Source: Cellulophaga baltica
GTDB lineage: Bacteria; Bacteroidota; Bacteroidia; Flavobacteriales; Flavobacteriaceae
NCBI RefSeq assembly: GCF_900102165.1
Contig: NZ_FNBD01000004.1
Location: forward strand, 332,983-396,982
DNA length: 64,000 nucleotides
Reading direction: 5' to 3'
The translations under genes and the position numbers were made by a program. This document shows, piece after piece, positions 53,671-61,771 of this stretch. Positions within the stretch are counted from its first letter, which is position 1. The number at the start of each line of letters is the position of its first letter. The notes beneath the pieces were generated by a model. That model made no database searches. It saw only the letters and a program-made list of their open reading frames with translations, and was not told the origin of the DNA.

Positions 53671-53862
53671 ATGAGTAAAGGAACAGTAAAATTTTTCAAT
53701 GACACTAAAGGATTTGGATTTATCACAGAAGAAGGTGTTGAAAAAGATCACTTTGTACACATTTCAGGATTAATTGACGAAGTACGCGAAGGCGACGTTG
53801 TTGAATTTGATCTTCAAGAAGGAAACAAAGGCTTAAACGCAGTAAACGTAAAAGTTATTTAA
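53671..53862 (+). CDS. cspA: Cold-shock protein, CspA family, 63 aa
   Basis: Single five-stranded OB-fold RNA chaperone. RNP1 'KGFGFI' and RNP2 'HFVHIS' are both present, together with the 'GTVKFFN' opening typical of CspA. Start 53671 is fixed by the family N-terminus 'MSKGTVKFF' and by the promoter just upstream; the longer open frame beginning at 53602 reads through the promoter. It acts in the cytoplasm as an RNA-structure-melting or anti-termination factor. Single gene with its own terminator. Confidence 0.95.
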   Translation: MSKGTVKFFNDTKGFGFITEEGVEKDHFVHISGLIDEVREGDVVEFDLQEGNKGLNAVNVKVI

Positions 53863-53881
53863 TATATACTTCAAGTTTTAC

Positions 53882-53918
53882 AAAAGCCCATCTATTTATT
53901 TAGATGGGCTTTTTTTTA
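53882..53918 (+). terminator. Terminator of cspA
   Basis: AAAAGCCCATCTA/TAGATGGGCTTTT hairpin followed by eight T, 20 bp past the stop. Confidence 0.9.
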
Positions 53919-53990
53919 TTTAATATGTAGTCAAATAACATTCTTTTTTTAAGATAGGCCATCAGCCTATAGTATATGGGGTATAGGGAA

Positions 53991-54021
53991 TTTGTAGAGA
54001 TTTTAGTAACTATTATTTTTG
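53991..54021 (+). promoter_or_regulatory. Consensus promoter of the GH5 gene
   Basis: TTTG (53991-53994), exactly 19 bp, then TATTTTTG (54014-54021), an exact match to the Bacteroidetes TTG/TAnnTTTG promoter, about 50 bp before the ATG at 54072. Confidence 0.75.
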
Positions 54022-54071
54022 ATAGAGAGAAAATATCAATTAGCTTAGTGTCTAATTAAAACCCCAATATC

Positions 54072-55835
54072 ATGAAAAAAAGTAACTTTAAACAAAGGAT
54101 AAACGCCTGTTTATTCTTCACAAGTCTGCTGTGTAGTTCCGTAGTCTTACAAGCCCAAAATTATTGTTCCTCTACACCCGTAGCGGTTCACGGTAGTTTA
54201 AGCGTAAGTGGGAATAGGATTGTAGACAAAAACAACAACCCTGTAAGTTTTGCTGGAAATAGTTTTTTCTGGTCCAATTCCGGATGGGGAGCAGAAAAGT
54301 ATTACAACGCAGATGTTGTAAATTGGCTAGCGGCCGATTGGAATACTACTATTGTGCGAGCAGCAATGGGAGTAGAAGATTCTGGTGGGTATTTGAGTAA
54401 TCCTACTGAGAATAAGAACAGAGTTAAAGCGGTAGTAGATGCTGCTATAGCAAAAGGTATTTATGTCATCATAGATTGGCATTCTCATCATGCAGAGGAT
54501 AATGAAGCTTCTGCGATTTCTTTTTTCCAAGAAATGGCTCAAACCTACGGCAACAATCCACATGTAATTTATGAGATTTACAATGAGCCTTTACAAGTAT
54601 CTTGGTCTAATACTATTAAGCCGTATGCAGAAAGAGTATCTGCGGCCATTAGAGCGATAGATCCAGATAATTTAATTATTGTTGGAACATCTACTTGGTC
54701 TCAGGATGTAGATATTGCTTCAAATGATCCTATTACCAGTACCACTAATATTGCATATACATTACATTTTTATGCGGCTACGCATAAAGAAAGTCTGCGT
54801 CAAAAAGCACAAACAGCCTTGAATAATGGTGTTGCGCTTATGGTAACAGAATGGGGTAGTGTAGAAGCTAGCGGTAATGGCGCAGTAGATACTGCGTCTA
54901 CTGATGCTTGGATGTCTTTTCTAGCTACTAATAATATTACGCATGCTAATTGGTCTCTTCATGATAAAAGTGAAGGAGCTTCGGTATTAAATCCAGGTGC
55001 GAGTACCACCGGTGGTTGGGCAGCCAATAATTTAACGGCTTCAGGGACTAAAGTAAAAAGTATTGTCAAAAACTGGAAGCAGTATTGCTCAGATACTGAC
55101 ACTGGTGGTGGTACGACTAACCAAGAGCCTAGCGTAAGCATAACAAGTCCTGCAGCAAACAGCTCTTCTGCAGCTGGAACGACTATTCAAGTAAAAGCTA
55201 CAGCTACGGATGCGGATGGCACAATAACTCAAGTAGCATTTTATGCAAATGGGAGTATTATTGGTACAGACGTGAGTAGTCCTTATACGCAAAACTGGAA
55301 TCCAATTTCAGGATCTTATACGTTAACAGCTATAGCAACAGACAATGGTGGGGCTAAGACCACAAGTACAGCAGTTGCGGTTACGATAGGAACTCTGCCT
55401 GGTGGTGGCACCTGTACTGATTTACCAGTATGGAATGCCAATACTGTGTATGCAAATGCCGGAACTCAAGTTGTTTTTAATGGTAATATTTATAAGAATA
55501 ACTGGTACACCAAAAACCAAAGTCCCGCAACCAACTCTGGACAATGGGAAGTATGGACTTTAGTAAGTTCTTGTACCGCCATAAATGCTACGAGTGCAAG
55601 TACTGAAATAAAGCTCTATCCGAATCCTTCTAGTGATAAAATACAAATTGAAATAGGTGATACAGAAGATTTTTCGAGAGTATCCATCTTAGATTTTCAA
55701 GGAAGAGTAGTGTATGAAAACAAAATCACCTCAAAAGGAACCATTGAAATTCCTTTAAATGACTATAATGAGGGCATGTACTTTGTAAAACTATCGGGTA
55801 AAAAAGAAGTAACCAAAAGCTTTATTAAAAAGTGA
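54072..55835 (+). CDS. Secreted GH5 endoglucanase with Ig-like, CBM and T9SS sorting domains, 587 aa
   Basis: Extracellular beta-glucan-cleaving enzyme. Signal peptide 1-29 ('VLQAQ'). GH5 (subfamily-2-like) catalytic barrel at about 40-335, with acid/base E172 in 'IYNEP' and nucleophile E260 in 'MVTEWGS'. An Ig-like 'bacterial interdomain' module follows at about 353-438 ('PSVSITSPAANS' onward), then a chitin-/cellulose-binding type 5/12 module at about 450-496 ('PVWNANTVYANAGTQVVFNGNIYKNNWYT' region, aromatic-rich). A C-terminal type IX secretion sorting domain lies at about 510-587 ('LYPNPSSDKI' to 'SFIKK'). It has its own promoter and terminator. Cellulose is the likely substrate; the CBM type also allows chitin-like binding. 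Confidence 0.93.
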   Translation: MKKSNFKQRINACLFFTSLLCSSVVLQAQNYCSSTPVAVHGSLSVSGNRIVDKNNNPVSFAGNSFFWSNSGWGAEKYYNADVVNWLAADWNTTIVRAAMGVEDSGGYLSNPTENKNRVKAVVDAAIAKGIYVIIDWHSHHAEDNEASAISFFQEMAQTYGNNPHVIYEIYNEPLQVSWSNTIKPYAERVSAAIRAIDPDNLIIVGTSTWSQDVDIASNDPITSTTNIAYTLHFYAATHKESLRQKAQTALNNGVALMVTEWGSVEASGNGAVDTASTDAWMSFLATNNITHANWSLHDKSEGASVLNPGASTTGGWAANNLTASGTKVKSIVKNWKQYCSDTDTGGGTTNQEPSVSITSPAANSSSAAGTTIQVKATATDADGTITQVAFYANGSIIGTDVSSPYTQNWNPISGSYTLTAIATDNGGAKTTSTAVAVTIGTLPGGGTCTDLPVWNANTVYANAGTQVVFNGNIYKNNWYTKNQSPATNSGQWEVWTLVSSCTAINATSASTEIKLYPNPSSDKIQIEIGDTEDFSRVSILDFQGRVVYENKITSKGTIEIPLNDYNEGMYFVKLSGKKEVTKSFIKK

Positions 55836-55866
55836 TAGCAGAAACTAGTAATACTATTTAAAAAGA

Positions 55867-55899
55867 AAACCGTCTCTTGATTAGAGACGGTTTTTTTTA
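55867..55899 (+). terminator. Terminator of the GH5 gene
   Basis: AAACCGTCTCT/AGAGACGGTTT hairpin with an eight-T tract, 32 bp past the stop. Confidence 0.9.
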
Positions 55900-55977
55900 T
55901 AGAATATATAGGATGAATTACCATGGTAGGCAATCCAAACAAAGCATTGATTGTATCACAGTTGATTATTGTATATA

Positions 55978-55998
55978 TTAGCGTACTAAATACGCATA
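55978..55998. promoter_or_regulatory. Candidate NrtR operator (site A) before nrtR
   Basis: Inverted repeat TTAGCGT-N7-ACGCATA, ending 2 bp before ATG 56001. It has the same GYGT-N7-ACGC architecture as sites B and C, so the regulator probably represses its own gene. Confidence 0.5.
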
Positions 55999-56000
55999 GT

Positions 56001-56675
56001 ATGCCACAATCAATTCAACTTTCTGTAGATGCTGTAGTCTTTGGCTATGAATCAGGAACCATATCTGTATTGCTTATTAAAAGAAAATATGAGCCTTTTA
56101 TGGGGCAATGGGCAATTCCTGGTGGTTTCGTTTTAGAAGAAGAATCTTTAGAAGAAGCGGTAGCAAGAGAACTTAAAGAGGAAACAGGTATCGCTATAAA
56201 TTACCTAGAACAATTGTATACATTTGGTCATCCAAAGAGAGATCCAAGAAATAGGGTCGTGTCTGTGGCTTACTTTGGTTTAATTAAACCCAGTGCATTT
56301 AAAATATTAGCAGCAACTGATGCAGAGGAGGTGCAATGGTTTAAAATAACCGAACTACCAAGTTTGTCTTTTGATCATGAAGAAATACTGCAAATGGCGA
56401 TAACACGGTTACAAGGAAAAATTACTTATGAGCCTATTGGTTTTGAATTATTAGATACTAAATTTCCTTTTTCTGACTTAGAAAAATTATATACCACACT
56501 TTTAGGAAGAGCTATAGATCGACGTAATTTTAGAAAAAAGATGCTAAGTCTTAATATTTTAGATGAACTAGATGAAAAGGTTTCTAAAGGTGCGGGTAGA
56601 CCTGCTAACTTATTTAAATTCAATAACAAGCGCTATTTTGAGCTTAAGGAAAAAGGTATAATTTTCGAGATTTAA
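56001..56675 (+). CDS. nrtR: NrtR-type Nudix transcriptional regulator, 224 aa
   Basis: Regulator of NAD metabolism with an N-terminal Nudix domain and C-terminal winged HTH. The Nudix box is complete: G42-x5-E48-x7-R56-E57-L-x-E60-E61-x-G63 (residues 42-64), so catalytic ADP-ribose hydrolysis is possible, although many NrtR proteins keep only ligand binding. The DNA-binding half includes 'LGRAIDRRNFRKKMLSL' (about 154-170) and 'GRPANLFKF' (about 199-207). ATG 56001 is preferred: upstream in-frame residues from 55923 show no similarity and cross the operator. NAD-salvage genes follow directly, and 21-bp inverted repeats lie before this and the next gene. Confidence 0.88.
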   Translation: MPQSIQLSVDAVVFGYESGTISVLLIKRKYEPFMGQWAIPGGFVLEEESLEEAVARELKEETGIAINYLEQLYTFGHPKRDPRNRVVSVAYFGLIKPSAFKILAATDAEEVQWFKITELPSLSFDHEEILQMAITRLQGKITYEPIGFELLDTKFPFSDLEKLYTTLLGRAIDRRNFRKKMLSLNILDELDEKVSKGAGRPANLFKFNNKRYFELKEKGIIFEI

Positions 56676-56690
56676 AGGGCTTATAATTAG

Positions 56691-56711
56691 TTTGTGTGAA
56701 AATAACGCAAA
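56691..56711. promoter_or_regulatory. Candidate NrtR operator (site B)
   Basis: TTTGTGT-N7-ACGCAAA inverted repeat in the nrtR-to-next-gene gap. It is identical in both arms and spacing to site C; the two are 54 bp apart centre to centre. Confidence 0.65.
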
Positions 56712-56744
56712 TAAAAGTTGCAGAATCTTTAAAAGCATTTTATA

Positions 56745-56765
56745 TTTGTGTCATAATTACGCAAA
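56745..56765. promoter_or_regulatory. Candidate NrtR operator (site C)
   Basis: TTTGTGT-N7-ACGCAAA, ending 8 bp before ATG 56774. With site B it forms a tandem pair that would block transcription or translation of the salvage genes. Confidence 0.65.
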
Positions 56766-56773
56766 TAAAGATT

Positions 56774-57205
56774 ATGGTATTCACATCAGAAACAGCGCTT
56801 CCAATAAAAGAATCAGACCAACGTTATATTTTCTTAGCAGGAAGTATGGCATCTAAGCAGACTATAAATTGGAGAAATCAAGTGGTCAATAGCTTACGTA
56901 ATTCCTATCAATTTTTAGATCCTACGAAAGAGCATCGTGACACTTTAAATGCAACTCAAATGAAAACACATGTGGAGTGGGAGTTAGACGCTATGGCTAT
57001 GGCAGATATCGTTTTGCTTAATTTCCTTCCCAAAGCTTTATCACCCATATCCTTAGTAGAATTGGGTTTGTATGTAAACACAAATAAATTATATGTAGTC
57101 TGTCCTAAAGCGTTTTATAAAAGTAGTTATGTGGTTACCTTATGTGAAAGGTATCATACGCCCACTTTTACAACACTCCATAAGGCAATAGACACGCTAA
57201 CTTAA
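56774..57205 (+). CDS. Nucleoside 2-deoxyribosyltransferase-like protein, 143 aa
   Basis: Member of the Nuc_deoxyri_tr2-like group. 'YIFLAGSM' opens the Rossmann-like domain (about 18-25), 'HVEWELDAMAMADIVLLNF' (66-84) and 'SPISLVELGLY' (90-100) hold the acidic residues used for nucleoside or nucleotide C1 cleavage in relatives. ATG 56774 is chosen; the longer frame from 56696 runs through operator sites B and C. It lies 11 bp before nadV, so a role in nucleotide or NAD-breakdown-product salvage is likely but unproven. Confidence 0.8.
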   Translation: MVFTSETALPIKESDQRYIFLAGSMASKQTINWRNQVVNSLRNSYQFLDPTKEHRDTLNATQMKTHVEWELDAMAMADIVLLNFLPKALSPISLVELGLYVNTNKLYVVCPKAFYKSSYVVTLCERYHTPTFTTLHKAIDTLT

Positions 57206-57216
57206 AATAACATAAC

Positions 57217-58671
57217 ATGAACGGATTATTTTTAACAGACGGATACAAAACAGGACACCACCAACAATACCCAAAAGGGACAGAAGAAGTATATTCTAAT
57301 TGGACGCCTAGAAGTAATAAATATGCACCAAAAGGATGTGATAAGGTAGTTTCTTTTGGGCAACAATATGTATTTCAATGGTTGCATGATTATTTTCAAG
57401 ATAATTTCTTTTCGAAACCAAAAGCGCAAGTGTGTAATGAATTAAAAGAGGAATTGTCGTTGTATTTAGGTACAGATTACGATGTGACGCACTATGAAGA
57501 ATTACATGATTTACAATACTTGCCTATCAGAGCTAAATCTTTACCAGAAGGACTAGAGGTTCCTATTAGAGTTCCTATGGTAACTGTGGTAAACACAGAC
57601 AAAAAATTCTATTGGATTACAAATTTTTTAGAAACTATTTTGTCTACCATGTTATGGCAACCGATGACCTCGGCATCTATTGCCTTATGTTATAAAAGGA
57701 TTTTCAAAAAATGGACATTAGCCACCGACAAAGAAAATATGGGCTTTATAGATTTTCAAGGACATGATTTTTCTATGCGCGGAATGGGAGGTTTACAAAG
57801 TGCAGTTTCTTCTGGTATGGGGCATGCTGCAGTATTTTTAGGATCGGACACCTTACCTGTAATTAGTACGCTTCGCAACTACTATCATGCCAAAGGCTTT
57901 GTGGTAGGCTCTGTGAATGCTACAGAACACTCCGTAATGTGTGCAGGAACAAAAGATGATGAATTGGGTACATTTAGAGCTTTAATGGATACGTATCCTA
58001 CTGGGATATTATCTGTGGTGAGTGATACTTGGGATTTATGGAAAGTACTTACGGATTATCTCCCACAGTTAAAAGAAGAAGTTTTAGCAAGAGATGGTAA
58101 ATTGGTGATTAGACCAGATAGCGGAGACCCTGTAGACATTATCTGTGGCGAAGCTGCGGTACTTGGCGCTCAAAGTCCTAAAGATAAAGGTGTTGTAGAA
58201 CTCCTTTGGGATATTTTTGGAGGTACTGTAAATGCCCAAGGTTTTAAAGTTTTAGATGCACATATTGGTGCTATATACGGGGATAGTATTACTACAGAAA
58301 GAGCAGAGAATATTTGTCAACGTTTGAGTGCTAAAGGTTTTGCTACTACGAATGTTGTCTTAGGAATTGGTTCTTTTACTTATCAATTTAATACTAGAGA
58401 TACTTTTGGTTTTGCAATGAAAGCTACCTCTGTAGTGGTAAATGGTGAACGAAGAGAAATTTTCAAAGATCCAATTACAGATGATGGAGTTAAAAAATCG
58501 GCTAAAGGATTGATAAAAGTGGATGTGGTTGATGGAGAGTTTGTTTTGGTAGATCAAGTAACACCAGCAGTCGAAAGCGAAGGAGCATTGCAGGTAATTT
58601 ATGAAGACGGAAAATTTATGAATCAAGTAAACCTGCAAGAGATAAGAGATCGGATCAATGAGAATCTATAA
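57217..58671 (+). CDS. nadV: Nicotinamide phosphoribosyltransferase
   Basis: Converts nicotinamide and PRPP into NMN, the committed step of one-step NAD salvage. 484 residues, like NAMPT/NadV. Landmarks: 'TDGYKTGHHQQYPKGTE' at the N-terminus; 'GHDFSMRGM' (H183, R188), 'NATEHSVM' with catalytic-type H238, and the PRPP/phosphate loop 'RPDSGDP' (299-305). The operon also encodes an ADP-ribosylglycohydrolase (supplies ribose phosphates or nicotinamide-linked products) and a PRPP-synthetase-like protein (co-substrate). An NMN adenylyltransferase is needed for NAD but is not in the window. Probably repressed by NrtR through sites B and C. Confidence 0.94.
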   Translation: MNGLFLTDGYKTGHHQQYPKGTEEVYSNWTPRSNKYAPKGCDKVVSFGQQYVFQWLHDYFQDNFFSKPKAQVCNELKEELSLYLGTDYDVTHYEELHDLQYLPIRAKSLPEGLEVPIRVPMVTVVNTDKKFYWITNFLETILSTMLWQPMTSASIALCYKRIFKKWTLATDKENMGFIDFQGHDFSMRGMGGLQSAVSSGMGHAAVFLGSDTLPVISTLRNYYHAKGFVVGSVNATEHSVMCAGTKDDELGTFRALMDTYPTGILSVVSDTWDLWKVLTDYLPQLKEEVLARDGKLVIRPDSGDPVDIICGEAAVLGAQSPKDKGVVELLWDIFGGTVNAQGFKVLDAHIGAIYGDSITTERAENICQRLSAKGFATTNVVLGIGSFTYQFNTRDTFGFAMKATSVVVNGERREIFKDPITDDGVKKSAKGLIKVDVVDGEFVLVDQVTPAVESEGALQVIYEDGKFMNQVNLQEIRDRINENL

Positions 58672-58680
58672 ATTTTTGTA

Positions 58681-59709
58681 ATGATAAAGGAAATACTTTT
58701 AGGTATAGCGATTGGAGATGCATTTGGAGCTGGAGTAGAGTTTCAAGATAGAGATTGGATACGCCAACATGTAGATTTCTCAAAATTTGTAAATGCTAGA
58801 GACAAAATAAAAGTTGCACCAGAAAAAAAAGAAGTATTTACCAAAAATTACACTGCTTGGGAGTATACAGATGATACTGAAATGACTATTGGATTAATAA
58901 ACGCCTTAAATTCGGGAGAAGTTTTTTCTGAAGATTTATTAGTTCAAAAATGGAAAGAAGAATATGAACTTGGTAAAGCTCAAAAGGGATACGGAAGAAA
59001 TGGTCATGGCTCTATGAGTTGGTACTATTCTGGAGCTAAAACAATAGAAGAAGTTCGGGATTTTCAAAGGGATAGACCTAATCCAGGAAATGCTCCAGCA
59101 ATGAGATCAGTTCCTTTGGGCTTGTTGCGGGATGATTTGATTAATGAGTATGCCGCTATTAACGCCAACGCTACGCATCCAAATAAAAATGCTGTACTAT
59201 CGAGTCAATGTATAGCCAGAGCATCAGAATATGTTCTTATAAAAAAAGGAGATACAGCCCATGTTATAGACTATTGCTTTAGTACGGTTAATTTAAACGA
59301 AGAATACAAAGCATATCTGTCAAAAGTGAATGAGCTAAGTATGTATGAAAACTTGAATACAGAAGAATTTACCATCCTATGCGGAAGTCAACCCATACAA
59401 GCTCCGTATTTTTTACCTGGAATAAACGGAGTGCCGTCAGATTCAAAGTTTACTGCAGGAGCGGTTTTATATGTACTTAAGAATTCTAAAAATCCTTTTG
59501 AAGCATTGAAGAAATCAGTTTTATTAGGAGGAGATGTAGATTCATTCGCTTCTATTACTACAGGGATAATGGCTGGAAGATTTGGTTTAAAAGGCATTCC
59601 CCAGTTTATGATCAATACTATTGAAAACTTAAATTATTTAGAACAAGTAGCTGAAAAATTTGAACAAAATAAAAAACTTACAGATGAAATACGAAATAAA
59701 GAAATTTAA
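58681..59709 (+). CDS. ADP-ribosylglycohydrolase family protein, 342 aa
   Basis: DraG/ARH-type hydrolase that removes ADP-ribose from proteins or splits ADP-ribose-like molecules, using two Mg ions. Metal-ligand motifs are present: 'IAIGDAFGAG' near the N-terminus, 'YTDDTEM' with T63-D-D-T66, and the C-terminal pair D285 and D287 ('GGDVDSFAS'), a small change from the classical 'GGDTD'. It is 9 bp downstream of nadV and overlaps the next gene by 26 bp. In this operon it may recycle ADP-ribose arising from NAD turnover. Confidence 0.9.
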   Translation: MIKEILLGIAIGDAFGAGVEFQDRDWIRQHVDFSKFVNARDKIKVAPEKKEVFTKNYTAWEYTDDTEMTIGLINALNSGEVFSEDLLVQKWKEEYELGKAQKGYGRNGHGSMSWYYSGAKTIEEVRDFQRDRPNPGNAPAMRSVPLGLLRDDLINEYAAINANATHPNKNAVLSSQCIARASEYVLIKKGDTAHVIDYCFSTVNLNEEYKAYLSKVNELSMYENLNTEEFTILCGSQPIQAPYFLPGINGVPSDSKFTAGAVLYVLKNSKNPFEALKKSVLLGGDVDSFASITTGIMAGRFGLKGIPQFMINTIENLNYLEQVAEKFEQNKKLTDEIRNKEI

Positions 59710-60442
59710 TGATGGGCAAGTAACCGCCAAAATTATAGAAGGAGGCAATTTAGACCTTAAGATTAGAGGAAATAGCTATCAAGATTTATTTACCATAGCT
59801 GCTATAAAAGAGGCTTGGGATGCAGAAAATGCCATGCATAAAAATGCAGTCGCCATTTTAACCATTTTATGTTTAATTGGGCAACGTTCCGATAGACGGT
59901 TTCATAAAGCAGAATCTTTTGATCTGAAAGTCATTGCTAATTTTATCAATAGTATGAAGTTTGATAAAGTTTCTATCTTACATCCGCACAGCCCTATTTC
60001 TCTAGCATTAATAGCGAATAGTGAAATGATTTCTCATTTTCAATATGTAGAAAAGACTTTTAAGGCATTAGGCCATCCGGTATTGGTGAGTCCAGATGCA
60101 GGGGCTTATAAAACCACGCATGAAATTGCAGAAAAGCTGGCAGCGGATTTAGTACCTTCTAATAAAGTTAGAATTAATGGCGCTCCGGTAATTAGTATTC
60201 AAGGGGATGTAAAAGGCAAAGAATGCTTGATTGTAGATGATTTAGCAGACGGTGGAAGAACCTTCAAATTCTTAGCAGAAGCACTGAAAGCACAAGGAGC
60301 CACTAAGGTATTTTTGTATGTAACCCATGCACAATTTAATTATGGCTTTGAGGAGTTAAAAGAGAGTATTGATCATATTTATTGTACTAATAGTTTTAAA
60401 GATATCACAGATACTTATGTAACGCAATATGCAGTACTTTAA
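59684..60442 (+). CDS. PRPP synthetase-like protein, 252 aa
   Basis: Short ribose-phosphate pyrophosphokinase/phosphoribosyltransferase-type protein. The PRPP-binding loop 'CLIVDDLADGGRT' (181-193) is intact. 'LTILCLIGQRSDRRF' and 'HPHSPISLAL' (about 52-66 and 103-112) correspond to the Prs dimer and regulatory-flap region. Full Prs is about 310 residues, so this is a shortened version like those encoded next to nadV in phages. ATG 59684 is preferred to an upstream start at 59660. Likely role: supply PRPP for NadV in the same operon. Confidence 0.85.
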   Translation: MKYEIKKFNDGQVTAKIIEGGNLDLKIRGNSYQDLFTIAAIKEAWDAENAMHKNAVAILTILCLIGQRSDRRFHKAESFDLKVIANFINSMKFDKVSILHPHSPISLALIANSEMISHFQYVEKTFKALGHPVLVSPDAGAYKTTHEIAEKLAADLVPSNKVRINGAPVISIQGDVKGKECLIVDDLADGGRTFKFLAEALKAQGATKVFLYVTHAQFNYGFEELKESIDHIYCTNSFKDITDTYVTQYAVL

Positions 60443-60499
60443 AGCGATAGAGAAGTAGTCTTTAAATAAAAAACGCTAAAATTAGAAGTGTAGGAACAG

Positions 60500-60540
60500 A
60501 TTATAAAAAAAGTATTCATTAGAATACGTTTTTTTATAAT
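60500..60540 (+). terminator. Terminator of the NAD-salvage operon
   Basis: Hairpin GTATTC/GAATAC extended by complementary A and T tracts (one bulged base), after the PRPP synthetase-like gene. Confidence 0.75.
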
Positions 60541-60603
60541 CGTATCTCTTGTAGAAAAAGCGATATAACCTAGCAGAAGCTAATAATTTCATACTTTTAC
60601 TTT

Positions 60604-61482
60604 ATGATAAGCTCCTTGCCTCAGATAGCGTATAAATCAGATATTCCATTGGATATTGAGGTAATGACTTTTGCTCAAACTCAAGCACAATTGAATAAAA
60701 CTGAAGATCATGATCCATTTTCTCCTCATAAGATTCAGTTTTATTTAATATTGATTGTTACAAAAGATTTCTATACCCATTATGTTGACTTCAAATTTTA
60801 CGAATTAAAAAAAGGGAGCATTCTATTTATTGCTAAAAATCAAGTACATCATTTTACAGAAAATTTTCAAAATATAGAAGGGTTTTGTATTCTATTAAAT
60901 AGTCAGTTTTTAGAACAAAATTACTTCCTTTCTAATAGTATTCATTTAGACAGGTTATATAATTACCATTTAGAAACACCATTAGTGACCTTAGAAGGTA
61001 CAGAGGGAGCTATCTTCTTAGAGACAGTCCAAAACCTTTATGTAGAGTATCATTTAGAAGGTGGTTTTGCAAAAGCAGAAATGTTACGTGCTTACCTACA
61101 TATATTACTTATAAAAGCAGAGCGCGTTAAACAATTACACTCTACGAGTAGTGTTAAAACGCTCTGGCTTGAAGTATTTAATACATTTAAAAATTCACTT
61201 GAAGTGAATTATATAACTACAAGAAATTCAAAATTTTACGCAGAAGAATTAAGTGTGTCGTATAAGTTTTTAAATGATGTCGTGAAAAAATTAACGGGTA
61301 AAACAGTTAAAGCCTTTATTGACGATTTTGTGACGATTGAAATTAAAAGATATTTGTTATCAACCTCCTTATCTGTAAAAGAAATATGTTATAAAACAGG
61401 CTTTGATGAGCCTGCGAATATGACTAAGTTTTTTAAGAAAAACACCCAGATTACTCCCTTGAAATTTAGACAACAAGTCTAA
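60604..61482 (+). CDS. AraC-family transcriptional regulator, 292 aa
   Basis: N-terminal cupin-type ligand domain (about 10-150, 'LKKGSILFIAKNQVHHF' landmark) and a C-terminal AraC double HTH (about 195-292). The latter has 'FYAEELSVSYKFLNDVVKKLTGKTVKAF' and 'SVKEICYKTGFDEPANMTKFFKKNTQITPLKFR'. It reads away from the NAD operon, and its ligand and targets are unknown. The lipoprotein gene downstream is a possible target. A short stub open frame separates the two. Confidence 0.88.
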   Translation: MISSLPQIAYKSDIPLDIEVMTFAQTQAQLNKTEDHDPFSPHKIQFYLILIVTKDFYTHYVDFKFYELKKGSILFIAKNQVHHFTENFQNIEGFCILLNSQFLEQNYFLSNSIHLDRLYNYHLETPLVTLEGTEGAIFLETVQNLYVEYHLEGGFAKAEMLRAYLHILLIKAERVKQLHSTSSVKTLWLEVFNTFKNSLEVNYITTRNSKFYAEELSVSYKFLNDVVKKLTGKTVKAFIDDFVTIEIKRYLLSTSLSVKEICYKTGFDEPANMTKFFKKNTQITPLKFRQQV

Positions 61483-61578
61483 ATAGCTGGTTATACTTTT
61501 ACTTTTTTTGTCATCATTTTGATAATTGAAATATGTCTTGCAAACCGCAACTTTGCAGTATCAAAAAAACCAATTGAA

Positions 61579-61692
61579 ATGATGAACTATCTAAAATTAG
61601 CCTTAGGGCTTTTAGCCATTTTTACCACACCATTTTTTGTATCGTGTTCAGATGATCAAGAATATGCACTACGAAAACCGATTTTAAAATAG
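61579..61692 (+). pseudogene. Truncated lipoprotein stub, 37 codons
   Basis: The frame starts with two ATG codons and encodes a complete lipoprotein signal ('FFVSC', Cys at 23) followed by only 14 residues before TAG at 61690. It looks like the N-terminus of a lost gene. Whether the remainder was deleted or the peptide is a real small lipoprotein cannot be told. It lies between the AraC gene and the ABM/SnoaL gene. Confidence 0.45.
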
Positions 61693-61771
61693 CACCTTCC
61701 AATTCTTTTTAATTACTCCTGGAGCAGATTGGTTTTAATACATCTACTAACTAAACACACACATATACATT

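Noticed and set aside
55923..56000. Extended NrtR with a start at 55923
   Set aside because: The extra residues lack similarity to the family and cross the operator-like repeat at 55978.
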